64,000 nucleotides of DNA from Lutraria lutraria (lineage: Eukaryota > Mollusca > Bivalvia > Venerida > Mactridae), in NCBI GenBank assembly GCA_964023205.1, contig OZ026835.1, positions 14,094,414 to 14,158,413 on the forward strand, written 5' to 3'. A program made the translations under genes and the position numbers. Of the stretch, positions 11,701 through 27,600 are shown in pieces (positions within the stretch are counted from its first letter, which is position 1; every line of letters starts with the position of its first letter). The notes beneath the pieces were generated by a model. That model did not search any database. It had not been told where the DNA came from and worked only from the letters and a program-made list of their open reading frames with translations.

Positions 11701-13195
11701 AATATACATCAATGGAAATCAGTGGCACAAAAGGCATGGCCATGCTACGTTTACTTTGGATTTTATTAACACTTTAGAAATGTCAGTTTGAACCTGTTGA
11801 AATTTCATAAATTTGTCCGAGATCAAAATTTCTTCAATTTTGTTTATATTTACATATATGCATTCGTCTCTAACACACGAACAATATGAGGTATCACAAG
11901 ACCACTTTTAGCATTTTAGAAATGTCAGTTTGAGAGAGAAAAATTTAGCGCGGATGATTTACGGGACCAATTTTTATCTTGCATTTACTCTTTTATTGTA
12001 GATAGTATAAACATGGGACCATTACATACAAGTAGTGTGGATCAATGGAAATCTGTGATGTGAACAGAATTGGGGTAATATGGTTACTTTTGGTTTTATT
12101 ACATTTCTAGAATTGACAGTTTGGGAGAAAATTTCCTGGCGTCAAGATTTTTTGGACAAATCTAGTTTTTTATTTTCTCCTTAAGTGTTGTTGGTACATG
12201 CATGCAACTTTACTTACAAGTAGTTGGCACCAACAAACGTTGGTGGCAATATTGAATTTGCTATACTCTGCTTACTTTTGACTTTATTGAAATTCTAGAA
12301 ATAACCATCTCCGTGAATGTTCTTCGAGAGTTGCGGACAATCTTTGATGTTCAATATCTCTACCATTATTTGATTTGCACCATTGGAAGTACACATGCTA
12401 GTAATATACATCAATGGAAATCAGTGGCACAAAAGGCATGGCCATGCTACGTTTACTTTGGATTTTATTAACGTTTTAGAAATGTCAGTTTTAGAGTAAA
12501 TTTTCTTGCGCAATCACTTTACGACCAATTTTTATCTTGCATTTACTCTTTAATTGTAGATTGTACAAACATGGGACCATTACATACAAGTAGTGTGGAT
12601 CAATGGAAATCTGTGATGAGAACAGATTTTGTATAGTATGGTTACTTTTGGTTTTATTACATTTCTAGAATTGACAGTTTGGGAGAAAATTTCCTGGCGT
12701 CAAGATTTTTGGACAAATCTAGTTTTTTATTTTCTCCTTAAGTGTTGTTGGTACATGCATGCAACTTTACTTACATGTAGTTGGCACCAACAAAAGTTGG
12801 TGGCAACATTGAATTTACTATGCTCTGCTTACTTTTGACTTTATTGAAATTCTAGAAATAACCATCTCCGTGAAAGTTCTCTGAGAGTTGCGGAAAATCT
12901 TTGATGTTCAATATCTCTACCATTATTTGATCTGCAGCATTTGAAAGTACACATGCTAGTAATATACATCAATGGAAATCAGTGGCACAAAAGGCATGGC
13001 CATGCTACGTTTACTTTGGATTTTATTAACGTTTTAGAAATGTCAGTTTTAGAGTAAATTTTCTTGCGCAATCACTTTACGACCAATTTTTATCTTGCAT
13101 TTACTCTTTAATTGTAGATTGTACAAACATGGGACCATTACATACAAGTAGTGTGGATCAATGGAAATCTGTGATGAGAACAGATTTGGTATAGC

Positions 13196-16100
13196 ATGGT
13201 TACTTTTGGTTTTATTACATTTCTAGAATTGACAGTTTGGGAGAAAATTTTCTGGCGTCAAGATTTTTGGACAAATCTAGTTTTTTATTTTCTCCTTAAG
13301 TGTTGTTGGTACATGCATGCAACTTTACTTACAAGTAGTTGGCACCAACAAAAGTTGGTGGCAACATTGAATTTGCTATACTCTGCTTACTTTTGACTTT
13401 ATTGAAATTCTAGAAATAACCATCTCCGTGAAAGTTCTCTGAGAGTTGCGGAAAATCTTTGATGTTCAATATCTCTACCATTATTTGATCTGCAGCATTT
13501 GAAAGTACACATGCTAGTAATATACATCAATGGAAATCAGTGGCACAAAAGGCATGGCCATGCTACGTTTACTTTGGATATTATTAACACTTTAGAAATG
13601 TCAGTTTGAACCTGTTGAAATTTCATAAATTTGTCCGAGATCAAAATTTCTTCAATTTTGTTTATAATTACATATATGCATTCGTCTCTAACACACGAAC
13701 AATATGAGGTATCACAAGACCACTTTTAGCATTTTAGAAATGTCAGTTTGAGAGAGAAAAATTTAGCGCGGATGCTTTACGGGACCAATTTTTATCTTGC
13801 ATTTACTCTTTTATTGTAGATAGTATAAACATGGGACCATTACATACAAGTAGTGTGGATCAATGGAAATCTGTGATGTGAACAGAATTGGGGTAGTATG
13901 GTTACTTTTGGTTTTATTACATTTCTAGAATTGACAGTTTGGGAGAAAATTTCCTGGCATCAAGATTTTTGGACAAATCTAGTTTTTTATTTTCTCCTTA
14001 AGTGTTGTTGGTACATGCATGCAACTTTACTTACAAGTAGTTGGCACCAACAAAAGTTGGTGGCAACATTGAATTTGCTATACTCTGCTTACTTTTGACT
14101 TTATTGAAATTCTAGAAATAACCATCTCCGTGAAAGTTCTCTGAGAGTTGCGGACAATCTTTGATGTTCAATATCTCTACCATTATTTGATCTGCAGCAT
14201 GTGAAAGTACACATGCTAGTAATATACATCAATGGAAATCAGTGGCACAAAAGGCATGGCCATGCTACGTTTACTTTGGATTTTATTAACGCTTTAGAAA
14301 TGTCAGTTTGAACCTGTTGAAAGTTCATAAATTTGGTCGAGATCAAAATTTCTTCAATTTTGTTTATATTTACATATATGCATTCGTCTCTAACACACGA
14401 ACAATATGAGGTATCACAAGACCACTTTTAGCATTTTAGAAATGTCAGTTTGAGAGAAAAAAAATTAGCGCGGATGCTTTACGGGACCAATTTTTATCTT
14501 GCATTTACTCTTTTATTGTAGATAGTATAAACATGGGACCATTACATACAAGTAGTGTGGATCAATGGAAATCTGTGATGTGAACAGAATTGGGGTAGTA
14601 TGGTTACTTTTGGTTTTATTACATTTCTAGAATTGACAGTTCGGGAGAAAATTTCCTGGCGTCAAGATTTTTTGACAAATCTAATTTTTTATTTTCTCCT
14701 TAAGTGTTGTTGGTACATGCATGCAACTTTACTTACAAGTAGTTGGCACCAACAAAAGTTGGTGGCAACATTGAATTCGCTATACTCTGCTTACTTTTGA
14801 CTTTATTGAAATTCTAGAAATAACCATCTCCGTGAATGTTCTTCGAGAGTTGCAGACAATCTTTGATGTTCAATATCTCTACCATTATTTGATCTGCACC
14901 ATTGGAAGTACACATGCTAGTAATTTACATCAATGGAAATCAGTGGCACAAAAGGCATGGCCATGCTACGTTTACTTTGGATTTTATTAACGTTTTAGAA
15001 ATGTCAGTTTTAGAGTAAATTTTCTTGCGCAATCACTTTACGACCAATTTTTATCTTGCATTTACTCTTTAATTGTAGATTGTACAAACATGGGACCATT
15101 ACATACAAGTAGTGTGGATCAATGGAAATCTGTGATGAGAACAGATTTGGTATAGCATGGTTACTTTTGGTTTTATTACATTTCTAGAATTGACAGTTTG
15201 GGAGAAAATTTTTTGGCGTCAAGATTTTTGGACAAATCTAGTTTTTTATTTTCTCCTTAAGTGTTGTTGGTACATGCATGCAACTTTACTTACAAGTAGT
15301 TGGCACCAACAAAAGTTGGTGGCAACATTGAATTTGCTATACTCTGCTTACTTTTGACTTTATTGAAATTCTAGAAATAACCATCTCCGTGAAAGTTCTC
15401 TGAGAGTTGCGGAAAATCTTTGATGTTCAATATCTCTACCATTATTTGATCTGCAGCATTTGAAAGTACACATGCTAGTAATATACATCAATGGAAATCA
15501 GTGGCACAAAAGGCATGGCCATGCTACGTTTACTTTGGATTTTATTAACACTTTAGAAATGTCAGTTTGAACCTGTTGAAATTTCATAAATTTGTCCGAG
15601 ATCAAAATTTCTTCAATTTTGTTTATATTTACATATATGCATTCGTCTCTAACACACGAACAATATGAGGTATCACAAGACCACTTTTAGCATTTTAGAA
15701 ATGTCAGTTTGAGAGAGAAAAATTTAGCGCGGATGATTTACGGGACCAATTTTTATCTTGCATTTACTCTTTTATTGTAGATAGTATAAACATGGGACCA
15801 TTACATACAAGTAGTGTGGATCAATGGAAATCTGTGATGTGAACAGAATTGGGGTAGTATGGTTACTTTTGGTTTTATTACATTTCTAGAATTGACAGTT
15901 TGGGAGAAAATTTCCTGGCGTCAAGATTTTTTGGACAAATCTAGTTTTTTATTTTCTCCTTAAGTGTTGTTGGTACATGCATGCAACTTTACTTACAAGT
16001 AGTTGGCACCAACAAACGTTGGTGGCAATATTGAATTTGCTATACTCTGCTTACTTTTGACTTTATTGAAATTCTAGAAATAACCATCTCCGTGAAAGTT

Positions 16101-18921
16101 CTCTGAGAGTTGCGGAAAATCTTTGATGTTCAATATCTCTACCATTATTTGATCTGCAGCATTTGAAAGTACACATGCTAGTAATATACGTCAATGGAAA
16201 TCAGTGGCACAAAAGGCATGGCTATGCTACGTTTACTTTGGATTTTATTAACGCTTTAGAAATGTCAGTTTGAACCTGTTGAAATTTCATAAATTTGTCC
16301 GAGATCAAAATTTCTTCAATTTTGTTTATATTTGCATTCGTCTCTAACACACGAACAATATGAGGTATCACAAGACCACTTTTAGCATTTTAGAAATGGC
16401 ACTTTGAGAGAAAAAATTTAGCGCGGATGCTTTACGGGACCAATTTTTATCTTGCATTTACTCTTTTATTGTAGATAGTATAAACATGGGACCATTACAT
16501 ACAAGTAGTGTGGATCAATGGAAATCTGTGATGTGAACAGAATTGGGGTAGTATGGTAACTTTTGGTTTTATTACATTTCTAGAATTGACAGTTTGGGAG
16601 AAAATTTTCTGTCATCAAGATTTTTTGACAAATCTAATTTTTTATTTTCTCCTTAAGTGTTGTTGGTACATGCATGCAACTTTACTTACAAGTAGTTGGC
16701 ACCAACAACAGTTGGTGGCAACATTGAATTTGCTATACTCTGCTTACTTTTGACTTTATTGAAATTCTAGAAATAACCATCTCCGTGAAAGTTCTCTGAG
16801 AGTTGCGGACAATCTTTGATGTTCAATATCTCTACCATTATTTGATCTGCACCATTGGAAGTACCCATGCTAGTAATATACATCAATGAAAATCAGTGGC
16901 ACAAAAGGCATGGCCATGCTACGTTTACTTTGGATTTTATTAACGTTTTAGAAATGTCAGTTTTAGAGTAAATTTTCTTGCGCAATCACTTTACGACCAA
17001 TTTTTATCTTGCATTTACTCTTTAATTGTAGATTGTACAAACATGGGACCATTACATACAAGTAGTGTGGATCAATGGAAATCTGTGATGAGAACAGATT
17101 TGGTATAGCATGGTTACTTTTGGTTTTATTACATTTCTAGAATTGACAGTTTGGGAGAAAATTTTCTGGCGTCAAGATTTTTGGACAAATCTAGTTTTTT
17201 ATTTTCTTAAGTGTTGTTGGTACATGCATGCAACTTTACTTACAAGTAGTTGGCACCATCAAAAGTTGGTGGCAACATTGAATTTGCTATACTCTGCTTA
17301 CTTTTGACTTTATTGAAATTCTACAAATAACCATCTCCGTGAAAGTTCTTCGAGTGTTGCGGACAATCTTTGATGTTCAATATCTCTACTATTATTTGAT
17401 CTGCACCATTGGAAGTACACATGCTAGTAATATACATCAATGGAAATCAGTGGCACAAAAGGCATGGCCATGCTACGTTTACTTTGGATTTTATTAACGT
17501 TTTAGAAATGTCAGTTTTAGAGTAAATTTTCTTGCGCAATCACTTTACGACCAATTTTTATCTTGCATTTACTCTTTAATTGTAGGTAGTACAAACATTG
17601 GACCATTACATACAAGTAGTGTGGATCAATGGAAATCTGTGATGAGAACAGATTTTGTATAGTATGGTTACTTTTGGTTTTATTACATTTCTAGAATTGA
17701 CAGTTTGGGAGAAAATTTCCTGGCGTCAAGATTTTTGGACAAATCTAGTTTTTTATTTTCTCCTTAAGTGTTGTTGGTACATGCATGCAACTTTACTTAC
17801 ATGTAGTTGGCACCAACAAAAGTTGGTGGCAACATTGAATTTACTATGCTCTGCTTACTTTTGACTTTATTGAAATTCTAGAAATAACCATCTCCGTGAA
17901 AGTTCTCTGAGAGTTGCGGAAAATCTTTGATGTTCAATATCTCTACCATTATTTGATCTGCAGCATTTGAAAGTACACATGCTAGTAATATACATCAATG
18001 GAAATCAGTGGCACAAAAGGCATGGCTATGCTACGTTTACTTTGGATTTTATTAACGCTTTAGAAATGTCAGTTTGAACCTGTTGAAAGTTCATAAATTT
18101 GGTCGAGATCAAAATTTCTTCAATTTTGTTTATATTTACATATTTGCATTCGTCTCTAACACACGAACAATATGAGGTATCACAAGACCACTTTTAGCAT
18201 TTTAGAAATGTCAGTTTGAGAGAAAAAATTTAGCGCGGATGCTTTACGGGACCAATTTTTATCTTGCATTTACTCTTTTATTGTAGATAGTATAAACATG
18301 GGACCATTACATACAAGTAGTGTGGATCAATGGAAATCTGTGATGTGAACAGAATTGGGGTAGTATGGTTACTTTTGGTTTTATTACATTTCTAGAATTG
18401 ACAGTTTGGGAGAAAATTTTCTGACGTCAAGATTTTTTGACAAATCTAATTTTTTATTTTCTCCTTAAGTGTTGTTGGTACATGCATGCAACTTTACTTA
18501 CAAATAGTTGGCACCAAAAAAAGTTGGTGGCAACATTGAATTTGCTATACTCTGCTTACTTTTGACTTTATTGAAATTCTAGAAATAACCATCTCCGTGA
18601 ATGTTCTTCGAGAGTTGCAGACAATCTTTGATGTTCAATATCTCTACCATTATTTGATCTGCACCATTGGAAGTACACATGCTAGTAATATACATCAATG
18701 GAAATCAGTGGCACAAAAGGCATGGCCATGCTACGTTTACTTTGGATTTTATTAACGTTTTAGAAATGTCAGTTTTAGAGTAAATTTTCTTGCGCAATCA
18801 CTTTACGACCAATTTTTATCTTGCATTTACTCTTTAATTGTAGATTGTACAAACATGGGACCATTACATACAAGTAGTGTGGATCAATGGAAATCTGTGA
18901 TGAGAACAGATTTGGTATAGC
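13196..18921 (+). repeat. 9-mer higher-order repeat, copy 1 (5726 bp)
   Basis: Nine monomers with spacings 702, 702, 557, 702, 694, 557, 554, 701 and 557 bp. The same spacing series, including the odd 694 and 554 bp units, repeats exactly 5726 bp downstream. The nine units read as three successive trimers (L-L-S, L-L-S, S-L-S by length), so the 9-mer itself looks built from an older trimer. Confidence 0.9.
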
Positions 18922-21900
18922 ATGGTTACTTTTGGTTTTATTACATTTCTAGAATTGACAGTTTGGGAGAAAATTTTCTGGCGTCAAGATTTTTGGACAA
19001 ATCTGGTTTTTTATTTTCTCCTTAAGTGTTGTTGGTACATGCATGCAACTTTACTTACAAGTAGTTGGCACCAACAAAAGTTGGTGGCAACATTGAATTT
19101 GCTATACTCTGCTTACTTTTGACTTTATTGAAATTCTAGAAATAACCATCTCCGTGAAAGTTCTCTGAGAGTTGCGGAAAATCTTTGATGTTCAATATCT
19201 CTACCATTATTTGATCTGCAGCATTTGAAAGTACACATGCTAGTAATATACATCAATGGAAATCAGTGGCACAAAAGGCATGGCCATGCTACGTTTACTT
19301 TGGATATTATTAACACTTTAGAAATGTCAGTTTGAACCTGTTGAAATTTCATAAATTTGTCCGAGATCAAAATTTCTTCAATTTTGTTTATATTTACATA
19401 TATGCATTCGTCTCTAACACACGAACAATATGAGGTATCACAAGACCACTTTTAGCATTTTAGAAATGTCAGTTTGAGAGAGAAAAATTTAGCGCGGATG
19501 CTTTACGGGACCAATTTTTATCTTGCATTTACTCTTTTATTGTAGATAGTATAAACATGGGACCATTACATACAAGTAGTGTGGATCAATGGAAATCTGT
19601 GATGTGAACAGAATTGGGGTAGTATGGTTACTTTTGGTTTTATTACATTTCTAGAATTGACAGTTTGGGAGAAAATTTCCTGGCATCAAGATTTTTGGAC
19701 AAATCTAGTTTTTTATTTTCTCCTTAAGTGTTGTTGGTACATGCATGCAACTTTACTTACAAGTAGTTGGCACCAACAAACGTTGGTGGCAACATTGAAT
19801 TTGCTATACTCTGCTTACTTTTGACTTTATTGAAATTCTAGAAATAACCATCTCCGTGAAAGTTCTCTGAGAGTTGCGGAAAATCTTTGATGTTCAATAT
19901 CTCTACCATTATTTGATCTGCAGCATGTGAAAGTACACATGCTAGTAATATACATCAATGGAAATCAGTGGCACAAAAGGCATGGCCATGCTACGTTTAC
20001 TTTGGATTTTATTAACGCTTTAGAAATGTCAGTTTGAACCTGTTGAAAGTTCATAAATTTGGTCGAGATCAAAATTTCTTCAATTTTGTTTATATTTACA
20101 TATATGCATTCGTCTCTAACACACGAACAATATGAGGTATCACAAGACCACTTTTAGCATTTTAGAAATGTCAGTTTGAGAGAAAAAAAATTAGCGCGGA
20201 TGCTTTACGGGACCAATTTTTATCTTGCATTTACTCTTTTATTGTAGATAGTATAAACATGGGACCATTACATACAAGTAGTGTGGATCAATGGAAATCT
20301 GTGATGTGAACAGAATTGGGGTAGTATGGTTACTTTTGGTTTTATTACATTTCTAGAATTGACAGTTCGGGAGAAAATTTCCTGGCGTCAAGATTTTTTG
20401 ACAAATCTAATTTTTTATTTTCTCCTTAAGTGTTGTTGGTACATGCATGCAACTTTACTTACAAGTAGTTGGCACCAACAAAAGTTGGTGGCAACATTGA
20501 ATTTGCTATACTCTGCTTACTTTTGACTTTATTGAAATTCTAGAAATAACCATCTCCGTGAATGTTCTTCGAGAGTTGCGGACAATCTTTGATGTTCAAT
20601 ATCTCTACCATTATTTGATCTGCACCATTGGAAGTACACATGCTAGTAATTTACATCAATGGAAATCAGTGGCACAAAAGGCATGGCCATGCTACGTTTA
20701 CTTTGGATTTTATTAACGTTTTAGAAATGTCAGTTTTAGAGTAAATTTTCTTGCGCAATCACTTTACGACCAATTTTTATCTTGCATTTACTCTTTAATT
20801 GTAGATTGTACAAACATGGGACCATTACATACAAGTAGTGTGGATCAATGGAAATCTGTGATGAGAACAGATTTGGTATAGCATGGTTACTTTTGGTTTT
20901 ATTACATTTCTAGAATTGACAGTTTGGGAGAAAATTTTCTGGCGTCAAGATTTTTGGACAAATCTAGTTTTTTATTTTCTCCTTAAGTGTTGTTGGTACA
21001 TGCATGCAACTTTACTTACAAGTAGTTGGCACCAACAAAAGTTGGTGGCAACATTGAATTTGCTATACTCTGCTTACTTTTGACTTTATTGAAATTCTAG
21101 AAATAACCATCTCCGTGAAAGTTCTCTGAGAGTTGCGGAAAATCTTTGATGTTCAATATCTCTACCATTATTTGATCTGCAGCATTTGAAAGTACACATG
21201 CTAGTAATATACATCAATGGAAATCAGTGGCACAAAAGGCATGGCCATGCTACGTTTACTTTGGATTTTATTAACACTTTAGAAATGTCAGTTTGAACCT
21301 GTTGAAATTTCATAAATTTGTCCGAGATCAAAATTTCTTCAATTTTGTTTATATTTACATATATGCATTCGTCTCTAACACACGAACAATATGAGGTATC
21401 ACAAGACCACTTTTAGCATTTTAGAAATGTCAGTTTGAGAGAGAAAAATTTAGCGCGGATGATTTACGGGACCAATTTTTATCTTGCATTTACTCTTTTA
21501 TTGTAGATAGTATAAACATGGGACCATTACATACAAGTAGTGTGGATCAATGGAAATCTGTGATGTGAACAGAATTGGGGTAGTATGGTTACTTTTGGTT
21601 TTATTACATTTCTAGAATTGACAGTTTGGGAGAAAATTTCCTGGCGTCAAGATTTTTTGGACAAATCTAGTTTTTTATTTTCTCCTTAAGTGTTGTTGGT
21701 ACATGCATGCAACTTTACTTACAAGTAGTTGGCACCAACAAACGTTGGTGGCAATATTGAATTTGCTATACTCTGCTTACTTTTGACTTTATTGAAATTC
21801 TAGAAATAACCATCTCCGTGAAAGTTCTCTGAGAGTTGCGGAAAATCTTTGATGTTCAATATCTCTACCATTATTTGATCTGCAGCATTTGAAAGTACAC

Positions 21901-24647
21901 ATGCTAGTAATATACATCAATGGAAATCAGTGGCACAAAAGGCATGGCTATGCTACGTTTACTTTGGATTTTATTAACGCTTTAGAAATGTCAGTTTGAA
22001 CCTGTTGAAATTTCATAAATTTGTCCGAGATCAAAATTTCTTCAATTTTGTTTATATTTGCATTCGTCTCTAACACACGAACAATATGAGGTATCACAAG
22101 ACCACTTTTAGCATTTTAGAAATGGCACTTTGAGAGAAAAAATTTAGCGCGGATGCTTTACGGGACCAATTTTTATCTTGCATTTACTCTTTTATTGTAG
22201 ATAGTATAAACATGGGACCATTACATACAAGTAGTGTGGATCAATGGAAATCTGTGATGTGAACAGAATTGGGGTAGTATGGTAACTTTTGGTTTTATTA
22301 CATTTCTAGAATTGACAGTTTGGGAGAAAATTTTCTGTCATCAAGATTTTTTGACAAATCTAATTTTTTATTTTCTCCTTAAGTGTTGTTGGTACATGCA
22401 TGCAACTTTACTTACAAGTAGTTGGCACCAACAACAGTTGGTGGCAACATTGAATTTGCTATACTCTGCTTACTTTTGACTTTATTGAAATTCTAGAAAT
22501 AACCATCTCCGTGAAAGTTCTCTGAGAGTTGCGGACAATCTTTGATGTTCAATATCTCTACCATTATTTGATCTGCACCATTGGAAGTACCCATGCTAGT
22601 AATATACATCAATGAAAATCAGTGGCACAAAAGGCATGGCCATGCTACGTTTACTTTGGATTTTATTAACGTTTTAGAAATGTCAGTTTTAGAGTAAATT
22701 TTCTTGCGCAATCACTTTACGACCAATTTTTATCTTGCATTTACTCTTTAATTGTAGATTGTACAAACATGGGACCATTACATACAAGTAGTGTGGATCA
22801 ATGGAAATCTGTGATGAGAACAGATTTGGTATAGCATGGTTACTTTTGGTTTTATTACATTTCTAGAATTGACAGTTTGGGAGAAAATTTTCTGGCGTCA
22901 AGATTTTTGGACAAATCTAGTTTTTTATTTTCTTAAGTGTTGTTGGTACATGCATGCAACTTTACTTACAAGTAGTTGGCACCATCAAAAGTTGGTGGCA
23001 ACATTGAATTTGCTATACTCTGCTTACTTTTGACTTTATTGAAATTCTACAAATAACCATCTCCGTGAAAGTTCTTCGAGTGTTGCGGACAATCTTTGAT
23101 GTTCAATATCTCTACTATTATTTGATCTGCACCATTGGAAGTACACATGCTAGTAATATACATCAATGGAAATCAGTGGCACAAAAGGCATGGCCATGCT
23201 ACGTTTACTTTGGATTTTATTAACGTTTTAGAAATGTCAGTTTTAGAGTAAATTTTCTTGCGCAATCACTTTACGACCAATTTTTATCTTGCATTTACTC
23301 TTTAATTGTAGGTAGTACAAACATTGGACCATTACATACAAGTAGTGTGGATCAATGGAAATCTGTGATGAGAACAGATTTTGTATAGTATGGTTACTTT
23401 TGGTTTTATTACATTTCTAGAATTGACAGTTTGGGAGAAAATTTCCTGGCGTCAAGATTTTTGGACAAATCTAGTTTTTTATTTTCTCCTTAAGTGTTGT
23501 TGGTACATGCATGCAACTTTACTTACATGTAGTTGGCACCAACAAAAGTTGGTGGCAACATTGAATTTACTATGCTCTGCTTACTTTTGACTTTATTGAA
23601 ATTCTAGAAATAACCATCTCCGTGAAAGTTCTCTGAGAGTTGCGGAAAATCTTTGATGTTCAATATCTCTACCATTATTTGATCTGCAGCATTTGAAAGT
23701 ACACATGCTAGTAATATACATCAATGGAAATCAGTGGCACAAAAGGCATGGCTATGCTACGTTTACTTTGGATTTTATTAACGCTTTAGAAATGTCAGTT
23801 TGAACCTGTTGAAAGTTCATAAATTTGGTCGAGATCAAAATTTCTTCAATTTTGTTTATATTTACATATTTGCATTCGTCTCTAACACACGAACAATATG
23901 AGGTATCACAAGACCACTTTTAGCATTTTAGAAATGTCAGTTTGAGAGAAAAAATTTAGCGCGGATGCTTTACGGGACCAATTTTTATCTTGCATTTACT
24001 CTTTTATTGTAGATAGTATAAACATGGGACCATTACATACAAGTAGTGTGGATCAATGGAAATCTGTGATGTGAACAGAATTGGGGTAGTATGGTTACTT
24101 TTGGTTTTATTACATTTCTAGAATTGACAGTTTGGGAGAAAATTTTCTGACGTCAAGATTTTTTGACAAATCTAATTTTTTATTTTCTCCTTAAGTGTTG
24201 TTGGTACATGCATGCAACTTTACTTACAAATAGTTGGCACCAAAAAAAGTTGGTGGCAACATTGAATTTGCTATACTCTGCTTACTTTTGACTTTATTGA
24301 AATTCTAGAAATAACCATCTCCGTGAATGTTCTTCGAGAGTTGCGGACAATCTTTGATGTTCAATATCTCTACCATTATTTGATCTGCACCATTGGAAGT
24401 ACACATGCTAGTAATATACATCAATGGAAATCAGTGGCACAAAAGGCATGGCCATGCTACGTTTACTTTGGATTTTATTAACGTTTTAGAAATGTCAGTT
24501 TTAGAGTAAATTTTCTTGCGCAATCACTTTACGACCAATTTTTATCTTGCATTTACTCTTTAATTGTAGATTGTACAAACATGGGACCATTACATACAAG
24601 TAGTGTGGATCAATGGAAATCTGTGATGAGAACAGATTTGGTATAGC
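18922..24647 (+). repeat. 9-mer higher-order repeat, copy 2 (5726 bp)
   Basis: Every landmark from 13196 to 18365 reappears at +5726. Only scattered single-base differences from copy 1 were seen by eye. Examples are CAACAAACGTTGG here (19624 unit) against CAACAAAAGTTGG (13898 unit), and GCGGAAAATC here against GCGGACAATC near 14150. Rare features such as the TTTTCTTAAG deletion at 17205 are shared at 22931. Confidence 0.9.
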
Positions 24648-27600
24648 ATGGTTACTTTTGGTTTTATTACATTTCTAGAATTGACAGTTTGGGAGAAAAT
24701 TTTCTGGCGTCAAGATTTTTGGACAAATCTGGTTTTTTATTTTCTCCTTAAGTGTTGTTGGTACATGCATGCAACTTTACTTACAAGTAGTTGGCACCAA
24801 CAAAAGTTGGTGGCAACATTGAATTTGCTATACTCTGCTTACTTTTGACTTTATTGAAATTCTAGAAATAACCATCTCCGTGAAAGTTCTCTGAGAGTTG
24901 CGGAAAATCTTTGATGTTCAATATCTCTACCATTATTTGATCTGCAGCATTTGAAAGTACACATGCTAGTAATATACATCAATGGAAATCAGTGGCACAA
25001 AAGGCATGGCCATGCTACGTTTACTTTGGATATTATTAACACTTTAGAAATGTCAGTTTGAACCTGTTGAAATTTCATAAATTTGTCCGAGATCAAAATT
25101 TCTTCAATTTTGTTTATATTTACATATATGCATTCGTCTCTAACACACGAACAATATGAGGTATCACAAGACCACTTTTAGCATTTTAGAAATGTCAGTT
25201 TGAGAGAGAAAAATTTAGCGCGGATGCTTTACGGGACCAATTTTTATCTTGCATTTACTCTTTTATTGTAGATAGTATAAACATGGGACCATTACATACA
25301 AGTAGTGTGGATCAATGGAAATCTGTGATGTGAACAGAATTGGGGTAGTATGGTTACTTTTGGTTTTATTACATTTCTAGAATTGACAGTTTGGGAGAAA
25401 ATTTCCTGGCATCAAGATTTTTGGACAAATCTAGTTTTTTATTTTCTCCTTAAGTGTTGTTGGTACATGCATGCAACTTTACTTACAAGTAGTTGGCACC
25501 AACAAACGTTGGTGGCAACATTGAATTTGCTATACTCTGCTTACTTTTGACTTTATTGAAATTCTAGAAATAACCATCTCCGTGAAAGTTCTCTGAGAGT
25601 TGCGGAAAATCTTTGATGTTCAATATCTCTACCATTATTTGATCTGCAGCATGTGAAAGTACACATGCTAGTAATATACATCAATGGAAATCAGTGGCAC
25701 AAAAGGCATGGCCATGCTACGTTTACTTTGGATTTTATTAACGCTTTAGAAATGTCAGTTTGAACCTGTTGAAAGTTCATAAATTTGGTCGAGATCAAAA
25801 TTTCTTCAATTTTGTTTATATTTACATATATGCATTCGTCTCTAACACACGAACAATATGAGGTATCACAAGACCACTTTTAGCATTTTAGAAATGTCAG
25901 TTTGAGAGAAAAAAAATTAGCGCGGATGCTTTACGGGACCAATTTTTATCTTGCATTTACTCTTTTATTGTAGATAGTATAAACATGGGACCATTACATA
26001 CAAGTAGTGTGGATCAATGGAAATCTGTGATGTGAACAGAATTGGGGTAGTATGGTTACTTTTGGTTTTATTACATTTCTAGAATTGACAGTTCGGGAGA
26101 AAATTTCCTGGCGTCAAGATTTTTTGACAAATCTAATTTTTTATTTTCTCCTTAAGTGTTGTTGGTACATGCATGCAACTTTACTTACAAGTAGTTGGCA
26201 CCAACAAAAGTTGGTGGCAACATTGAATTTGCTATACTCTGCTTACTTTTGACTTTATTGAAATTCTAGAAATAACCATCTCCGTGAATGTTCTTCGAGA
26301 GTTGCGGACAATCTTTGATGTTCAATATCTCTACCATTATTTGATCTGCACCATTGGAAGTACACATGCTAGTAATTTACATCAATGGAAATCAGTGGCA
26401 CAAAAGGCATGGCCATGCTACGTTTACTTTGGATTTTATTAACGTTTTAGAAATGTCAGTTTTAGAGTAAATTTTCTTGCGCAATCACTTTACGACCAAT
26501 TTTTATCTTGCATTTACTCTTTAATTGTAGATTGTACAAACATGGGACCATTACATACAAGTAGTGTGGATCAATGGAAATCTGTGATGAGAACAGATTT
26601 GGTATAGCATGGTTACTTTTGGTTTTATTACATTTCTAGAATTGACAGTTTGGGAGAAAATTTTCTGGCGTCAAGATTTTTGGACAAATCTAGTTTTTTA
26701 TTTTCTCCTTAAGTGTTGTTGGTACATGCATGCAACTTTACTTACAAGTAGTTGGCACCAACAAAAGTTGGTGGCAACATTGAATTTGCTATACTCTGCT
26801 TACTTTTGACTTTATTGAAATTCTAGAAATAACCATCTCCGTGAAAGTTCTCTGAGAGTTGCGGAAAATCTTTGATGTTCAATATCTCTACCATTATTTG
26901 ATCTGCAGCATTTGAAAGTACACATGCTAGTAATATACATCAATGGAAATCAGTGGCACAAAAGGCATGGCCATGCTACGTTTACTTTGGATTTTATTAA
27001 CACTTTAGAAATGTCAGTTTGAACCTGTTGAAATTTCATAAATTTGTCCGAGATCAAAATTTCTTCAATTTTGTTTATATTTACATATATGCATTCGTCT
27101 CTAACACACGAACAATATGAGGTATCACAAGACCACTTTTAGCATTTTAGAAATGTCAGTTTGAGAGAGAAAAATTTAGCGCGGATGATTTACGGGACCA
27201 ATTTTTATCTTGCATTTACTCTTTTATTGTAGATAGTATAAACATGGGACCATTACATACAAGTAGTGTGGATCAATGGAAATCTGTGATGTGAACAGAA
27301 TTGGGGTAGTATGGTTACTTTTGGTTTTATTACATTTCTAGAATTGACAGTTTGGGAGAAAATTTCCTGGCGTCAAGATTTTTTGGACAAATCTAGTTTT
27401 TTATTTTCTCCTTAAGTGTTGTTGGTACATGCATGCAACTTTACTTACAAGTAGTTGGCACCAACAAACGTTGGTGGCAATATTGAATTTGCTATACTCT
27501 GCTTACTTTTGACTTTATTGAAATTCTAGAAATAACCATCTCCGTGAAAGTTCTCTGAGAGTTGCGGAAAATCTTTGATGTTCAATATCTCTACCATTAT